From contig JALLLT010000045.1 of assembly GCA_025266875.1 (NCBI GenBank), positions 62,001-126,000 of the forward strand: DNA of 64,000 nucleotides. The letters run 5' to 3'. A program made the position numbers and the translations under genes. Below are positions 1-10,360 of this stretch, piece by piece (the stretch's first letter is position 1; the number at the start of each line of letters is the position of its first letter). The notes beneath the pieces were generated by a model, which ran no database searches, was not told the origin of the DNA, and saw only the letters and a list, made by a program, of their open reading frames with translations. This DNA comes from Fennellomyces sp. T-0311 (taxonomy: Eukaryota > Mucoromycota > Mucoromycetes > Mucorales > Lichtheimiaceae).

Positions 1-557
1 TGATACACAAATTCAGTAACACGTCGTCTATAGCACACAAGAAGAAGCGAAAATAGAGCGAGAGTAAAAGAGGTAGGCTCTTAGAAAAACATAGAACAAA
101 TAAAATCGCAACAAAAAAATTAAGCCAAAGTTGCGGCCGCGGGTAAGAAGGTGAAAAAGGCATGATGTTGTACAAGCAGAGCTAGGGATGAAAAAAGAGC
201 AGTTGTGGTTTAGCGGCCATGGTATGGCCTGCATAGGTAATGAAAACTTAAGGAGAGAACAAATAACATCCTGTTGAAGGAGATATGAGGAAGAAAAAAT
301 AGAGAGCGGATAGGTGTTGACGTGTACAATATAGAACGTGAAATTCAAAGTAGAGAAAATACGCTGCTTCGAAAAGCATATGAATGCCCGGTTGGAAGGG
401 GAACGGGTTACAAAAGGGGAAGTGAAGAGTAGTAAGCAAGAAACATCTCGATATGTTAGTTAGGTGTTAGAGAAATAGAAAGGGAGACAAGGGGTAGGAA
501 AACCATAGAGTCGGATATTACTCCGAAAATGAAATGAAAAAAAAAGAAGGATGGCCT
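1..557. other. Intergenic, purine-rich on + strand
   Basis: No supported gene. The + strand is strongly purine-rich, so the - strand is pyrimidine-rich; this resembles the CT-rich tracts ahead of other start codons in this window (for example GDI1) and may be promoter DNA of a minus-strand gene lying beyond the left edge. The open frames here are short, biased and without recognisable motifs. Confidence 0.4.
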
Positions 558-1271
558 TCAAGGCGTTGGTTTCGGTAACGATGTTGATACCTTGCTTTTC
601 GGTGTAGACGGGCTTCCAGGCACGACTATGGAGGACGATGCTGTAGTAGTGACTGGTGTCTGGGGTGTACGGAATATATTGATTTCCGCGTCAAGTCGAT
701 GAAGACTACGCTCAAGGTGCCGAACTTGTGCCTTGAGGTCATCGTACGCAATACTAAGCTCGCGATCGACATCATCAAGATGTTCTTCGGTAGCAGATTC
801 CAATGGGTGCACCGTAAACGCATTTCGGAGCGAATGAAGAACAATATCGATGGTAGCCCATTCATCTCTCAAATGATGCAAATCTTCTTCCATGCTATTG
901 ACAGTGGCAACATCTTGGGTAACAACTGGAACCAGTTGTTGTTGATCCATCTGTTGTTGCTGCTGCTGATGCTGTTGTTGTTGTTGTTGCTGCTGTTGTT
1001 CTGGTTGCTGTTGAGATGATCTTCTTGTATTGTTAGGTCTAATGGAGGAACGACGACGAGGAAGCATATCTTGTTGGCAATAGCGCTTCTTGCGAGATGG
1101 TTCGAGAGGTGAGGCTTGATAAACTCTACGTTTCTTGTTTGAATTGCAAGCCGGTGTAAGGCTATCTACAAACAAGCATGTATCGGTACGATGCCAGTGT
1201 GTTCCTGATAACGCGAGGGATCCCGAGTCCTGGTGATGAAAGTGCAAAGGAATAAAACAAGCGATGTCCAT
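558..1271 (-). CDS. Hypothetical polyglutamine/coiled-coil protein
   Basis: I do not recognise a family. The frame is open for about 237 residues from the ATG at 1271. A basic stretch with RKKR and PRRR clusters near residues 60-75 looks like a nuclear localisation signal. It is followed by a glutamine tract (forward CTG/TTG-rich strand near 955-1010) interrupted by His and Met, then a charged helical segment with leucine spacing typical of a coiled coil, and a Ser/Thr/Pro-rich tail. The open frame runs four codons further upstream of the ATG without another ATG, so an upstream exon is possible. The polyQ, basic patch and coiled coil suggest a nuclear regulatory or scaffold protein, but that is inference only. 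Confidence 0.5.
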   Translation of the reverse strand: MDIACFIPLHFHHQDSGSLALSGTHWHRTDTCLFVDSLTPACNSNKKRRVYQASPLEPSRKKRYCQQDMLPRRRSSIRPNNTRRSSQQQPEQQQQQQQQQHQQQQQQMDQQQLVPVVTQDVATVNSMEEDLHHLRDEWATIDIVLHSLRNAFTVHPLESATEEHLDDVDRELSIAYDDLKAQVRHLERSLHRLDAEINIFRTPQTPVTTTASSSIVVPGSPSTPKSKVSTSLPKPTP

Positions 1272-2879
1272 GCGTTTAAACAAGACTGAAAATACGCGTT
1301 TTTGAAATAAGGGGGGTTGGGAAAGAGAGAGAAAGACCTATTTGTATGGAAGAATATGAATAAAAAATGAGAGAAGAAAGAAGGAGTCAAGCTACAGAAC
1401 GAAAAGAAAGCGACGTTTCCCTGATGAGGCTATATATCCTGATGAAGCAGTCGTGCGCTTGGTCTGTCACTCTTTTATGCCAGTTTTAAAAACCTTCCAG
1501 CCACAAGTGATTACATATTATATGTACCTGGGAAAGCCAATGCATAGGTTGTCCTCCTGATTTGGAGAATATTTACATCCAGTAGCTCGCCAAGCCAGAC
1601 TTTGCGTGGCGCTCCTTCTGCATGCGCCTCATATTGGACCCTGAGAACCCCCAAACTACTTCCCTCCGCCCGCGTTTACTCTTCGTCTGCTCCTTTTCAT
1701 GCATAGATTTTACATAAACGGTTGCTCGTCCGCACGCTCGTGATAAGTTCCACGGTTTATCAAAAAAAAAACCTCCTGCCGTAAAAAAAAACCCCGTTAT
1801 TGTATCTCTCTCATTTCTGAGACGACACGAGATTACCCCCTTTTGCTCTTCCATGCTCTATAACATATTACAAAGACACTCAAGAACATTCCGCTTTGAA
1901 TAAATGTTATAGATCGTCAACATATATACGCTTTTACACGTTCATATAGTGAAACACGTGCATGACGCTGTAAATGATGTGATCGTTGCAAAACTTTGGA
2001 TTACGTATGCACATAATCGGGTGCAGCCGAACATCCCGCTAAACCATAATTCTACGCATAGGCGCTAGGTTTTTCATCATAATTGTGGCTGGTTTCCAAG
2101 TTTTATGACATAAACAACTGCAAAGTTTTATTTCTAAGCCAAGATTGTAGATCTGATACGCATTTCAGCTGGTGCATTAGGGCCAAGAAGCATACTATAC
2201 CGAGAGCCACATTCGCGTGCATCGGATTGCCTTATTAGTGGAATTTGGGGGAGAGAGTAGAATGAAGGGGAATGCCCGCCACAGGTCCAAAGTCTATACT
2301 GAAAGGAATGTAAAGTGGGTCAAAAGATATTGAGGCGTTCTAGCCTCATGTATAACTGCAGTTGGGCTGGTGTCACATAAGCTTCAATATTGACTAAACA
2401 AGGTTTAACGTTTGCTGCCTGTGCTAATGCGTTTGTTGCCACATCGCGTGGCGGCATCTGTTTTTCTTTCTCTTATCAAGTTAAGCCGGAACAGCCGAGC
2501 GGACATGACCCGAATGGCGGGGTTGGGTTATATGTACTATCCACAGGCATCTAATGCGCCATCAGCCACAGGTTGCATATTCCATAGTAAATCACTATGC
2601 AGCCGGGTTTGCAATCTCCCCATGAACAGGACAAAAAGCCGATAATTTCCACGTGAAAGTAAATGCTATTGCTGACGACGATTAATGAAAAAAGGTAGGA
2701 AGATCAGCCTTTTACCCCAGATCTGCTGGATGCATGTACACATTAAGGACGAATCAGTGATATGAACAGAATGGAGAGAAAGGGTGGAGAGAGGGAGAAA
2801 GAGCAAGTTTTTTTTTGGGAGTCATGGTTGTCGCTGTCTCTTGGCAGCTCGAGACGCATTGTCCCCGACCACAAGATTT
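1272..2879. other. Intergenic region, no gene recognised
   Basis: The first 120 bases are pyrimidine-rich on the - strand and are the likely promoter of the polyQ gene. The rest has mixed composition, with only short frames lacking conserved motifs or credible splice partners. Homopolymer A/T runs occur near 1758-1790 and 2809-2817. Confidence 0.4.
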
Positions 2880-3685
2880 TTATCGCCATCCTTGCCTCCT
2901 TGACCTCGCTTCCGACGCCTCAAGCGCTCCTATCCGTTCCAAGTAAGCAATACTGCATGTCTCCAAAAAAACGTACACGGTCTCCCTTACTTGTTTCTCT
3001 TCGCTATTAAGCTGTTCCTCGATTCCTTTGAACTCCCGTCGAAACAGCAGAATGTGGGGTTCAGGTGCTACAGTCATTCAGTCACACTTGCATCCCCCCT
3101 CTTGCTTTATCGCTTGTTACCATGCACCATGTAATGTTCCCACTGCGCTTGTTGCTCGACGCCAAGGCATTCCCACTCCTCTTGCTTTAATAGTTCATAA
3201 TGTGGCAACCAACGTGATATCGCCTTGGGCAGCTTAACGTGTCTTGCATGCTTTGAGTGAGCAAATCGATTATCACCCCTTATTATCCCTGGTATACCTG
3301 TACGCATACTTGTCATCTGCTCGTGCGTGAGTTCACTTTGATTTCTGCGCAGACCTTTTTGCACGTTACCGTAATAATAGCTGGAGTAATAGATGTCCTG
3401 TTTATAAGTTGCAATATCTTTTGCTCGCTGCCGGGCCTCTTCTTCAAGCTCTTCCTTTGTCTTGACGCGCTGTTTTTTCTCCTCCTGCTGCTGCTTCTGC
3501 CTTGCCAGTTCCAGTTGCTTTTGTTCTTTCGCCTGTTGAATTCCCTTTTCCGTGGCCTGAACTCGCTGTACTGGTTTAGTCGATATTGCTTGCCGTTTGA
3601 CAACCTGTGCAATTGGAATCTTTGGATCTTCGTTTGGATCCGCAGCGAATGGATCTGGGAATAATTCTTCTGGATTGAACGGCAT
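2880..3685 (-). CDS. CKS1: CKS1-like cyclin-dependent kinase regulatory subunit with long N-terminal extension
   Basis: CKS proteins bind the cyclin-dependent kinase and read phosphorylated substrates during cell-cycle transitions. The diagnostic blocks are present in order: IYYSS, then RHVKLPK, then EEWECLGVEQ, WEHYMVH and, after an intron, APEPHILLFRRE. The HYMVH and APEPH blocks join in frame with a GTAACA donor and TGTAG acceptor (about 3075-3117). A second possible intron (GTAACG...TACAG, about 3301-3369) is in frame, so it may or may not be removed. Ahead of the CKS core lie about 95 residues, highly charged and Gln/Lys/Glu-rich, predicted coiled coil; ordinary CKS proteins have only a few to about 30 residues there. 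Extra residues also separate YYY from RHV. The C-terminal end (stop at 2880 or earlier after another intron) is uncertain. Confidence 0.8.
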
Positions 3686-4440
3686 GGTGTAAAGAATGTA
3701 TAGTGCGCCAGCAAAATACTAGCGCTTAGTTTCAAATATTCTCTCAGTCTAAGGCGGGCTTATGTGGGCCCGAAGGCGAGTGAACAGCCGAGCTAGTCTT
3801 TATGTCTCATCTAGGCAGCCTATGAAGTGTCGGGATACGCTCATTGTTTCGTCATGTCTTACCTAAACTAGCCTATGAAGTGTTCAGCTATGCTCATGTC
3901 ATCAAGACACGGTTCGATGTCACTCTTCAGATACAAGCTTCCGCTTGCTTGGCTTCGTATCGATTTAATCAAAATTGTTTCAATCCTGATGGATCATCCC
4001 GTGTATGTACCAAGAAATGCAAGACCGGGTTTGATGCGAAAGCTTTTTCGTGGAGGGAAATATGATTCGCTACGATTGTTGACCATCGGAAACTGATGAT
4101 CCACGCTGTACATTATGCTTTAAAAGTGTGATACTCTTTGCGTTGTGTAGTAAACGAGTTCCAGATGCACACTACATGTGAATTTACGACCATAAACACA
4201 CACTATGTACTTTATCATAATGGCAGTGGTTCAACCTGGGTTTGGAGCCAATCGGATGATCATATCAGCGAAGTGATGAAAGAATAGCAGGAAGAAAATG
4301 GCGGCGAAAGACTTTGGGGGTGAGTACAATTAAGTCACCTTCAGTGGATTATGATAGTGGTATAAGCGCGTGATAGTCTGGAGTGCGTAAACGATAATAA
4401 GCAGCCAAAACCGACGAGACAGATTGGTTGGGACGCTGAC
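3686..4440. other. Intergenic, left flank of the Mutator-like element
   Basis: Contains the promoter of the CKS1-like gene and no supported gene. A diverged direct repeat of about 40 bp lies at roughly 3802-3842 and 3855-3896, sharing the core CTATGAAGTGT and a following GCTCAT. Short frames at 3844-4096 overlap this repeat and lack family motifs. Confidence 0.4.
3802..3896 (+). repeat. Diverged tandem direct repeat, two ~40-bp units
   Basis: Two neighbouring units share AGCCTATGAAGTGT and end in GCTCAT with a few mismatches between. Function unknown; could be a small regulatory duplication upstream of the CKS1-like gene. Confidence 0.45.
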
Positions 4441-4554
4441 GGGTAACATGAAAAAAGGTGCCCCTCCAAAAAGGTGCCCCCCCTCAGTGTGACGGCGTTT
4501 TTAGCAAGTAAAAAGGCACCTTTTTCTAAAATTCGGGTGCACCCTATGAAATTG
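4441..4554 (+). repeat. Left terminal inverted repeat of the MULE
   Basis: 114 bp beginning GGGTAACATG and ending GAAATTG, inverted at 7701-7814. It contains two direct copies of AAAAAGGTGCCCC and one inverted GGCACCTTTTT, giving the arm its own small palindromic structure. The subterminal word CAGTGTGACGGC occurs inside the TIR (about 4485) and again just inside it (about 4575), a candidate transposase-binding motif. Confidence 0.95.
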
Positions 4555-4656
4555 AGCAAAAGGTCGCCTTCTGTCAGTGTGACGGCAAAATAGTACAGTA
4601 CACCGAGTTCCTGTTTTCATGTGTTTTCGCATTTTCACCTTGAACCTCGAGGCAAA

Positions 4657-7620
4657 ATGTCGAATTTCTCAACGAATGTCGATCGCCCTGTCGCGTACCC
4701 CGCCGATCTTGATTTCGAAAGAGCACCCGATTCCGAGACTGAATCCGTGCAGAAATACATGCCCACATATGTCACGTACTTTCTGAAAAGATTTCAGCTG
4801 GATAGCTACGAGGAAACAGTACCTGCTTACTATAATTCTGAAGAAAAGAAGTACATACGCGTGACCAATAAAGTCTTCACTAAATGTGAAAAGACTAAGC
4901 AATTTAAACTTCACAGATATGAGCGTTTTACATTGGATATTGGATGGTCAATGAAAAAGATCAACGGTCCAAAAAGGCTGGCAAATAACGTGCACCGCTA
5001 CAAGAAAAAGTGCAATGGTGCCTTACACTGCCCAAATGAGGCCTGCAGAATCAAGGACACGCACTTGCGCCCTGGTCATGACGAGCAAAGCACGATGAAG
5101 ATCCGTGAAAGGGGATGTTACGAATGTGGATGCGTGTTGGTACATATTCCGTGCAGTGTCGAGGCGTTTTACTTCTTCAGGACCGACAAGTGCACTGTGA
5201 AACAGGTCGGCAAACATGATCATAAAAAGTACCTGTCTAAGCACCTTTCTGAGAAGGAGAAGGAAAAGCTTACGACGATAATACGAGACAACCCAACAGT
5301 GACGCCGACAACCGCTATACAGGGCATGATGAAAAAAGACAACACGAAAACAGCGCCAATCGATACTATTAACACCATCCTTGGCTGTAATGACATCGCA
5401 AACTATCACATGAGAAAAGTGCGCGAGCAGCAAGGTATTCCTAAGAAGGCCACGTTTCTTGGTGAATTTGGAACAATCATGAAGGAATATCCCGACTATT
5501 TCCTTCATGCAAATGTCTTACCTGGGTCATTCTTCATTGCTTATCGCGCGCCACTCATCAAGGAATATGTCAACTTCCAAGCATTTCCAGCAGTGACCGA
5601 TGTCACTTTCAAGGCAATCGACAAAGGCTATTACCTCTGCACCACAGTAATCTATATCCGACAACTCAAAAAGCATGCCGTAATTTTCCAAGCTGTTATT
5701 GATGGTCTTTCCGAAGCAAACTTCTCTCAGTACTTCTTTGCTTTCATGAACGAGTACGGATTGAACTTCGAAGGGCAAAATCAGTTCCTCGGAATGCTGT
5801 TGGACTTTTCTCTGGCGCAGAAAAATGGATTTCTGAAGGCCTATACTGCATACACCGGGAAAACAGATGGAGCACGGTTCGTCAAAGGGTGCTATATGCA
5901 CTGGATGCAGTCTGTGCAACGCGCCAGCAGCAATCATCAAACCGTCCCACCAGAAGGATCCGAGCGATTTTGGGAACTGACAAGGATCATTCGGACAACC
6001 GAGGATGCTGATGTGTTCTGCCAAAGCTGCAGAGAACTGGTAACAAACTACCAACGTGCGTTCAGCTGGCTTAAGTGGTGGCTCCAACCGTCTATAAGCA
6101 GCATGATTTTTCAGCATCGCTCCACCATGAACAACGCTCTACTAAGTCACCCATCACGTACGACAAATGCTGTTGAGGCTTATCACAGAGACCCTTATCG
6201 TAACATCGACGAGTACCCAGGTTTAACTCTAGGGCTTCGGCATGCTCTCAGCTACATTGCAACAGCCGAGAATGCTCTGAAAAACTATCAAGAGTATGGA
6301 TTACGACCTACTTACGACAGAGCACCTCGGCAGAAATCGAAGCGGCGCCCAAGATTCAAAAAATATGTAAATGATGGCCGTCCGCCAGATGTAGCCAGCC
6401 AGCTTGTTGACACTGTTGCTGCTGTACATGATGGATTAAACCTGTCATACTATGAGGATACTTGCGAAGTAGCAAAGGTTGAGCCCAGTACGCAAGGTTC
6501 GAAATCCAGTAAATGTAAGCAAGGCAGCCGACGCAGTAATGACGACAAAGAGCTTTCGAAAGAGGATGTAGAATATATCCAAAATGAAGAAGATACAATG
6601 CACTACATTGACGAACGAGCAATTGGGCTCCTGGACGCCGAAAACGATCCATTCACCCTTCCAGAGATTGAACACATGGGAGAAAATCTGGAACCTGGTA
6701 CTGAACAGCGACTTAATGAAATTTTCGGCCAAAGCATAGGACCATCTAAAGAAAAATCCGATGAGGCTATGCACAAGTTGCAAGAAAATTCCGAGGGCAA
6801 GAAAATGGGAGACCATGCTGGTGAAAGAAAGAAAAGAAAGAAAAGACGAGCGCCCGAGTATAGCCAGGAAGATCTTTGGCCAAAAAGACCTAACAACAGG
6901 AGGGCAACAGAGTAAATTTGATCAAGTGCATACTGAAAAGTGTGATACTTATGCTGTATAACTAGATTTGTTCATAGAGATGTACCAGAGGATTGCTCAA
7001 CTGGTACCAGCGATGTGAAAGCAGACGGGTTCTGCGGATATCGTGCACTTGCGCTACAGATTCTGGGGAATCAAGATAAACATATGGAGCTCAAGGAAAG
7101 GATGCTGAGCCATCTGCTTCGTAATCATGACTTCTACCTTGATTGCCTGTTCAATGGGCGCACAAATGTCATGAAGAACACGATCGAGAGACTGGAGTAT
7201 GGTAATACACCAGAAACAGCACACATTAAGTCATGTGGCAGAGATTACTATTTCGAAGGAACAATCGACGCTCAAATAGCAGCAGATGCATACACCACGC
7301 CCATTGCTATATTCGATACTCGTCCAGAATGGCCTTCAGTTTTGTACCTGCCACTCACGGTTCCTTCGGAAGATAACCCACAACCACAACCCGTTAATCT
7401 GCTGCTTCTCTCGCAAATGTGCCATTTTGTCGTCATCGATTTGATCCCATCTCGCGCCCGGCATTTAGAATGGCCGGCTGTTAAGCCATACCATGAAAAA
7501 CTCTGGCAGTATCTCGGTTGTTCGAAAGATTACAATGCTACATGGAAGTATCTACATAGAAAGCGCCTCACGGATTACATGATACAATTCTATATGGAAG
7601 CCAATCTGACCATTGCATAA
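4657..7620 (+). CDS. MULE transposase with N-terminal GCM/WRKY-like zinc finger and C-terminal OTU cysteine protease
   Basis: The transposase part matches the MULE DDE family. Residues 119-190 hold a Cys/His cluster (several C, then CYECGC, then HDH) typical of GCM1/WRKY-type DNA-binding fingers. D315 lies in VTDVTFK and D383 in LLDFS; a CYMH motif (about 412-415) and E507 in TNAVEAYH complete the DDE and the C..H insertion typical of MULEs. The first frame ends at 6915. A GTATAG donor at 6858 and CTAG acceptor at 6965 both have phase 2 and join it to a second frame (6966-7620) starting with FVHRDVPED. That frame carries an OTU protease signature: Asp-Gly-Phe-Cys in KADGFCGYRAL (catalytic Asp/Cys) and a later CHFVVID (catalytic His). 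The predicted fusion is 951 residues. The first ATG in frame is 4657. The intron is inferred; otherwise these are two adjacent genes. Confidence 0.8.
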
Positions 7621-7700
7621 GTATTATATTATATTATTTCCCTAGAGTATAGCTACAGTATTATTTTATCAAAAATTACAACGTTTACGTTAAAAAAGTG

Positions 7701-7814
7701 CAATTTCATAGGGTGCACCCGAATTTTAGAAAAAGGTGCCTTTTTACTTGCTAAAAACGCCGTCACACTGAGGGGGGGCACCTTTTTGGAGGGGCACCTT
7801 TTTTCATGTTACCC
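7701..7814 (-). repeat. Right terminal inverted repeat of the MULE
   Basis: Exact-looking reverse complement of 4441-4554. The outer end reads CATGTTACCC on the + strand. Homology stops abruptly after GGGTAAC apart from one shared base, which defines the element end. Confidence 0.95.
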
Positions 7815-7839
7815 GCGGAAAATCCATAATGGAGGAACA

Positions 7840-8760
7840 TGAAACACTCGATTAATTTGGCTGGAGGCCCAAGGAATCCATGGTGCGAAAAATGGAAAAT
7901 AACGGTCCCAACGACGATAAAGAGTTAAGACGGCAAGACTTGAAAAGAAGGGGTATATGGTCCAGTAGGTCGGAGAATGTAAGTGTAGATAGTGTCATAG
8001 GATCGGCAGAAGGAAAGACGAGTTGCCAGGGTCTATGTGGATACCATAACAGGAAGGACAGAAGCCACCGTAGTTGAAGTGCGTGGTGCTGGATGACAGA
8101 GCCTATAGACACTAGGCCACCTTGTCGTCGAGGTCTTAAGATGGTGGTGAAGCTAATTGAGGGAAATGCCTTGCGAACGACAAACCGGTAAATGGTGGAT
8201 TGGATGCGCTTTAGATACTTTTTGTCACTAGTAAAATACCTATGCTGTGTAAGATTTTACTCAATAAAAAGATGTTGGCCAACAAGACCACGATCATGTA
8301 CTGAAAACCTTCGTTGCATAAGAAAGTGAGAATGATATGTCATCTTGTCATGAAGAAGGGCCAAATATGAATTCAGTTGAGCCTTAATGCTGGTGAGGAG
8401 ATAACCTAAATAAGCGGCAGGAGAGATGGTATTTTCGCCATTTCAAGTGTAGTGCCAGAATTGCGGAGAGCCATGATCCACTAGGAATCATACTTGCCAG
8501 GCATCGATACCGCGATGGTTTTGTCTCGGTTCAGCTTTGCATTTGAAGCGCGATTGTACAAATCCATAAGATGTAGCAAAACAGTAAGTTCGGCAGGTCT
8601 GCGCAAGCATACCAGGATATCATCGGTGTATGGTAGTGGTAACAGTGCAGACCACAGTATATGTACAATCATGAACGTTGGTTTGTCAATGTGGACAATA
8701 ACCTGAAGGTGGGACTGTTATATGAGAAAATAAACGATGAGTATTCCTGCATCCAGGAAT
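7840..8760 (-). pseudogene. Relic of a non-LTR (LINE) retrotransposon reverse transcriptase
   Basis: On the minus strand a short frame (8481-8672) reads YTDDILVCLRRPAEL followed by LYNRASNAKLNRDKT. This is the catalytic YxDD box and the following helix region of LINE reverse transcriptases. Downstream on the same strand, pieces such as LSFARHFPQLASPPS and LQLRWLLSFLL resemble the post-RT region of fungal LINEs, but they lie in different frames broken by stops. No endonuclease domain or full RT palm was found, so this is a fragment of a dead copy. It abuts the right end of the MULE. Confidence 0.7.
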
Positions 8761-8857
8761 CCTGCTTTCTAAACATGTCAGATGTTAGCGGGCAATAATT
8801 AAGGCATCAATTATCTGCAATCTACGAATTCCACCCGTAGCTATACATAAGTCTAAT

Positions 8858-9874
8858 TAGAGCTCCAAAAGGGCCAAGCCTTTTGCCCGAACCCGAAATT
8901 ACAAGAGCCTGAATTAAAGTGGCCTGCCTGACGAAATCTACAATGTGAACGAACTTGATGTAATAATGACTAATGTAGAAGTGAAATCGGGTTATGCCTT
9001 GTGTTATCGTATATAATGATTGGGCAAAAGTCGTCTTTATTATATTAGATCAGGAAATTTGTAATTCCGCATGCCGAAGGCAGAGGCAGATTGCTGCATA
9101 CATACTGTAATAGTACATACACAGCCACCCTTTTTGGTTTTCAAATAGGTACACTCTGTCAAGCGCACTTCTCCAGGTGAAGGATGCTTATGGTAGCCCT
9201 TTCTCCTTTATGTGATGGCTTTCCGCAAAGCATCACATTAAGTATGCCAAAGGTTGGTTTTTTCAGTAACAAAGTGTCTGTATAGTCGAGGCACTTTTCA
9301 ATTACTACTACTATCTCTTTTTTCATTTAATAAAACTATCATTGTACCGATCCACTTTATCTTCGCGTTTTACTCCTGCTTACACAATGCCAGCTGGAAA
9401 TTATCTTTGCTTGAACACATAGCCTTTTCACACTAACGCCGATCCTTATCCAAGTTCTAAGACACTGCGGCTTCGCGTATTGCGAGTAATTTTGAATAGT
9501 GTTAATTGACGTAGCAGCCTTTCATTGTCACGACTTGGCCCACGAACGCCGATCATGGCGCAACCGTATCGTTGTAGAAACTGCTCAGCATTTTGACAAA
9601 TCTTTCCATACTAACGATGTATATTTAGTTGATTTATCTTTATTTACAATACACCGCTTTGATAGAATGAAACTTCATATATGACAGTGGTCTCATCTAG
9701 ATAGACATTTCATAGAGAAATACATATGCTTTGCGTTCGGGCGCTCAGTTGGGTTACTATATAGGACCATGCCCGTTCGGGCAACCACCTTCACGTAACT
9801 TCTCTTGCCGATGCCCGAAAATGCCGGGCCAAAACGGCGGTCCACGGGCCTGCCCGCCCATATTTAGAGCCCTA
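8858..9874. mobile_element. Candidate non-autonomous hAT-like element or relic
   Basis: The two ends look like imperfect inverted repeats: left TAGAGCTCCAAAAGGGC, right (reverse complement) TAGGGCTCTAAATATGGGC. Both ends have subterminal CG-rich words of the CCCGAA/GGGCCC/GCCCG type, in sharp contrast to the AT-rich surroundings. Such termini and subterminal motifs occur in hAT elements. The interior of about 1 kb has no transposase frame. A matching 8-bp target duplication was not found, so the call is tentative. Confidence 0.3.
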
Positions 9875-10009
9875 CCATTAAGGATATACCCGCAGACGGC
9901 CAAAAGCAACAGCTGTATAATTGGACAGGCATTATATGCAGGGGCACCTTGACTAAGTTAAAGGTAATTGCGGACACGTGTATCAATTCCCCATTACTTT
10001 TTGGACACA

Positions 10010-10360
10010 CTGTACTTACATAGTGGCTTGTCTACACGGGTTAAGGACTACAGCGTATGAACGAATGAGATAAACTAACCTGGACATGGATTTGACTCCA
10101 ATATAGCAATGCAGTAATTACATTGCAGGGCGGATGTCAAAGTCATCCTCAGATCCGCATAATCAGAACAAAGGAAAGGATCCTATATGTCTTCTATCCA
10201 TTCAGGCAACTCTGAAGATGAAGCACTGTCTAAACTGCCATTGCTGATCCAAAATACACAGAAAGATGTAAGAGCATAGAACGTTGCATTCAATAAAGCA
10301 TATCCGAAACTTCAAAGATACCTTTCTTAGTCTCTTTTATTCTTTGTACCGTTTGACCCA
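10010..10360 (+). repeat. Dispersed 0.35-kb repeat, copy A
   Basis: About 351 bp aligns, by eye at roughly 85% identity, with the reverse complement of 48710-49057. Both copies start TGTA(C/A)TTACATAG and end near CTTTGTACCGTT followed by ...CA, with homology lost outside. The TG...CA ends resemble a solo LTR, but no 5-bp target duplication is evident. There is no coding capacity. Confidence 0.8.

Larger units (their letters stand above)
4441..7814 (+). mobile_element. Mutator-like element (MULE) encoding a transposase-OTU protease fusion
   Basis: A 3374-bp unit is bounded by 114-bp terminal inverted repeats (4441-4554 and 7701-7814) that read as identical to each other by eye. A single gene runs left to right and fills most of the interior. 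Identical TIRs and an uninterrupted transposase frame suggest recent activity. No target-site duplication is evident: the 9 bases outside the left end (GACGCTGAC) and right end (GCGGAAAAT) do not match, although MULEs normally make 8-11 bp duplications. The element lies beside a decayed LINE relic, so it may have inserted into older mobile DNA. Confidence 0.85.

Noticed and set aside
699..1019. Leucine-rich + strand frame
   Set aside because: It is the reverse complement of the CAG/CAA glutamine tract of the minus-strand polyQ gene.
6445..6896. Minus-strand frames inside the MULE
   Set aside because: They are shadows of the transposase C-terminal coding region and have no motifs of their own.
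4432..7823. Target-site duplication flanking the MULE
   Set aside because: The flanking 8-11 bases on the two sides do not match in any register checked.
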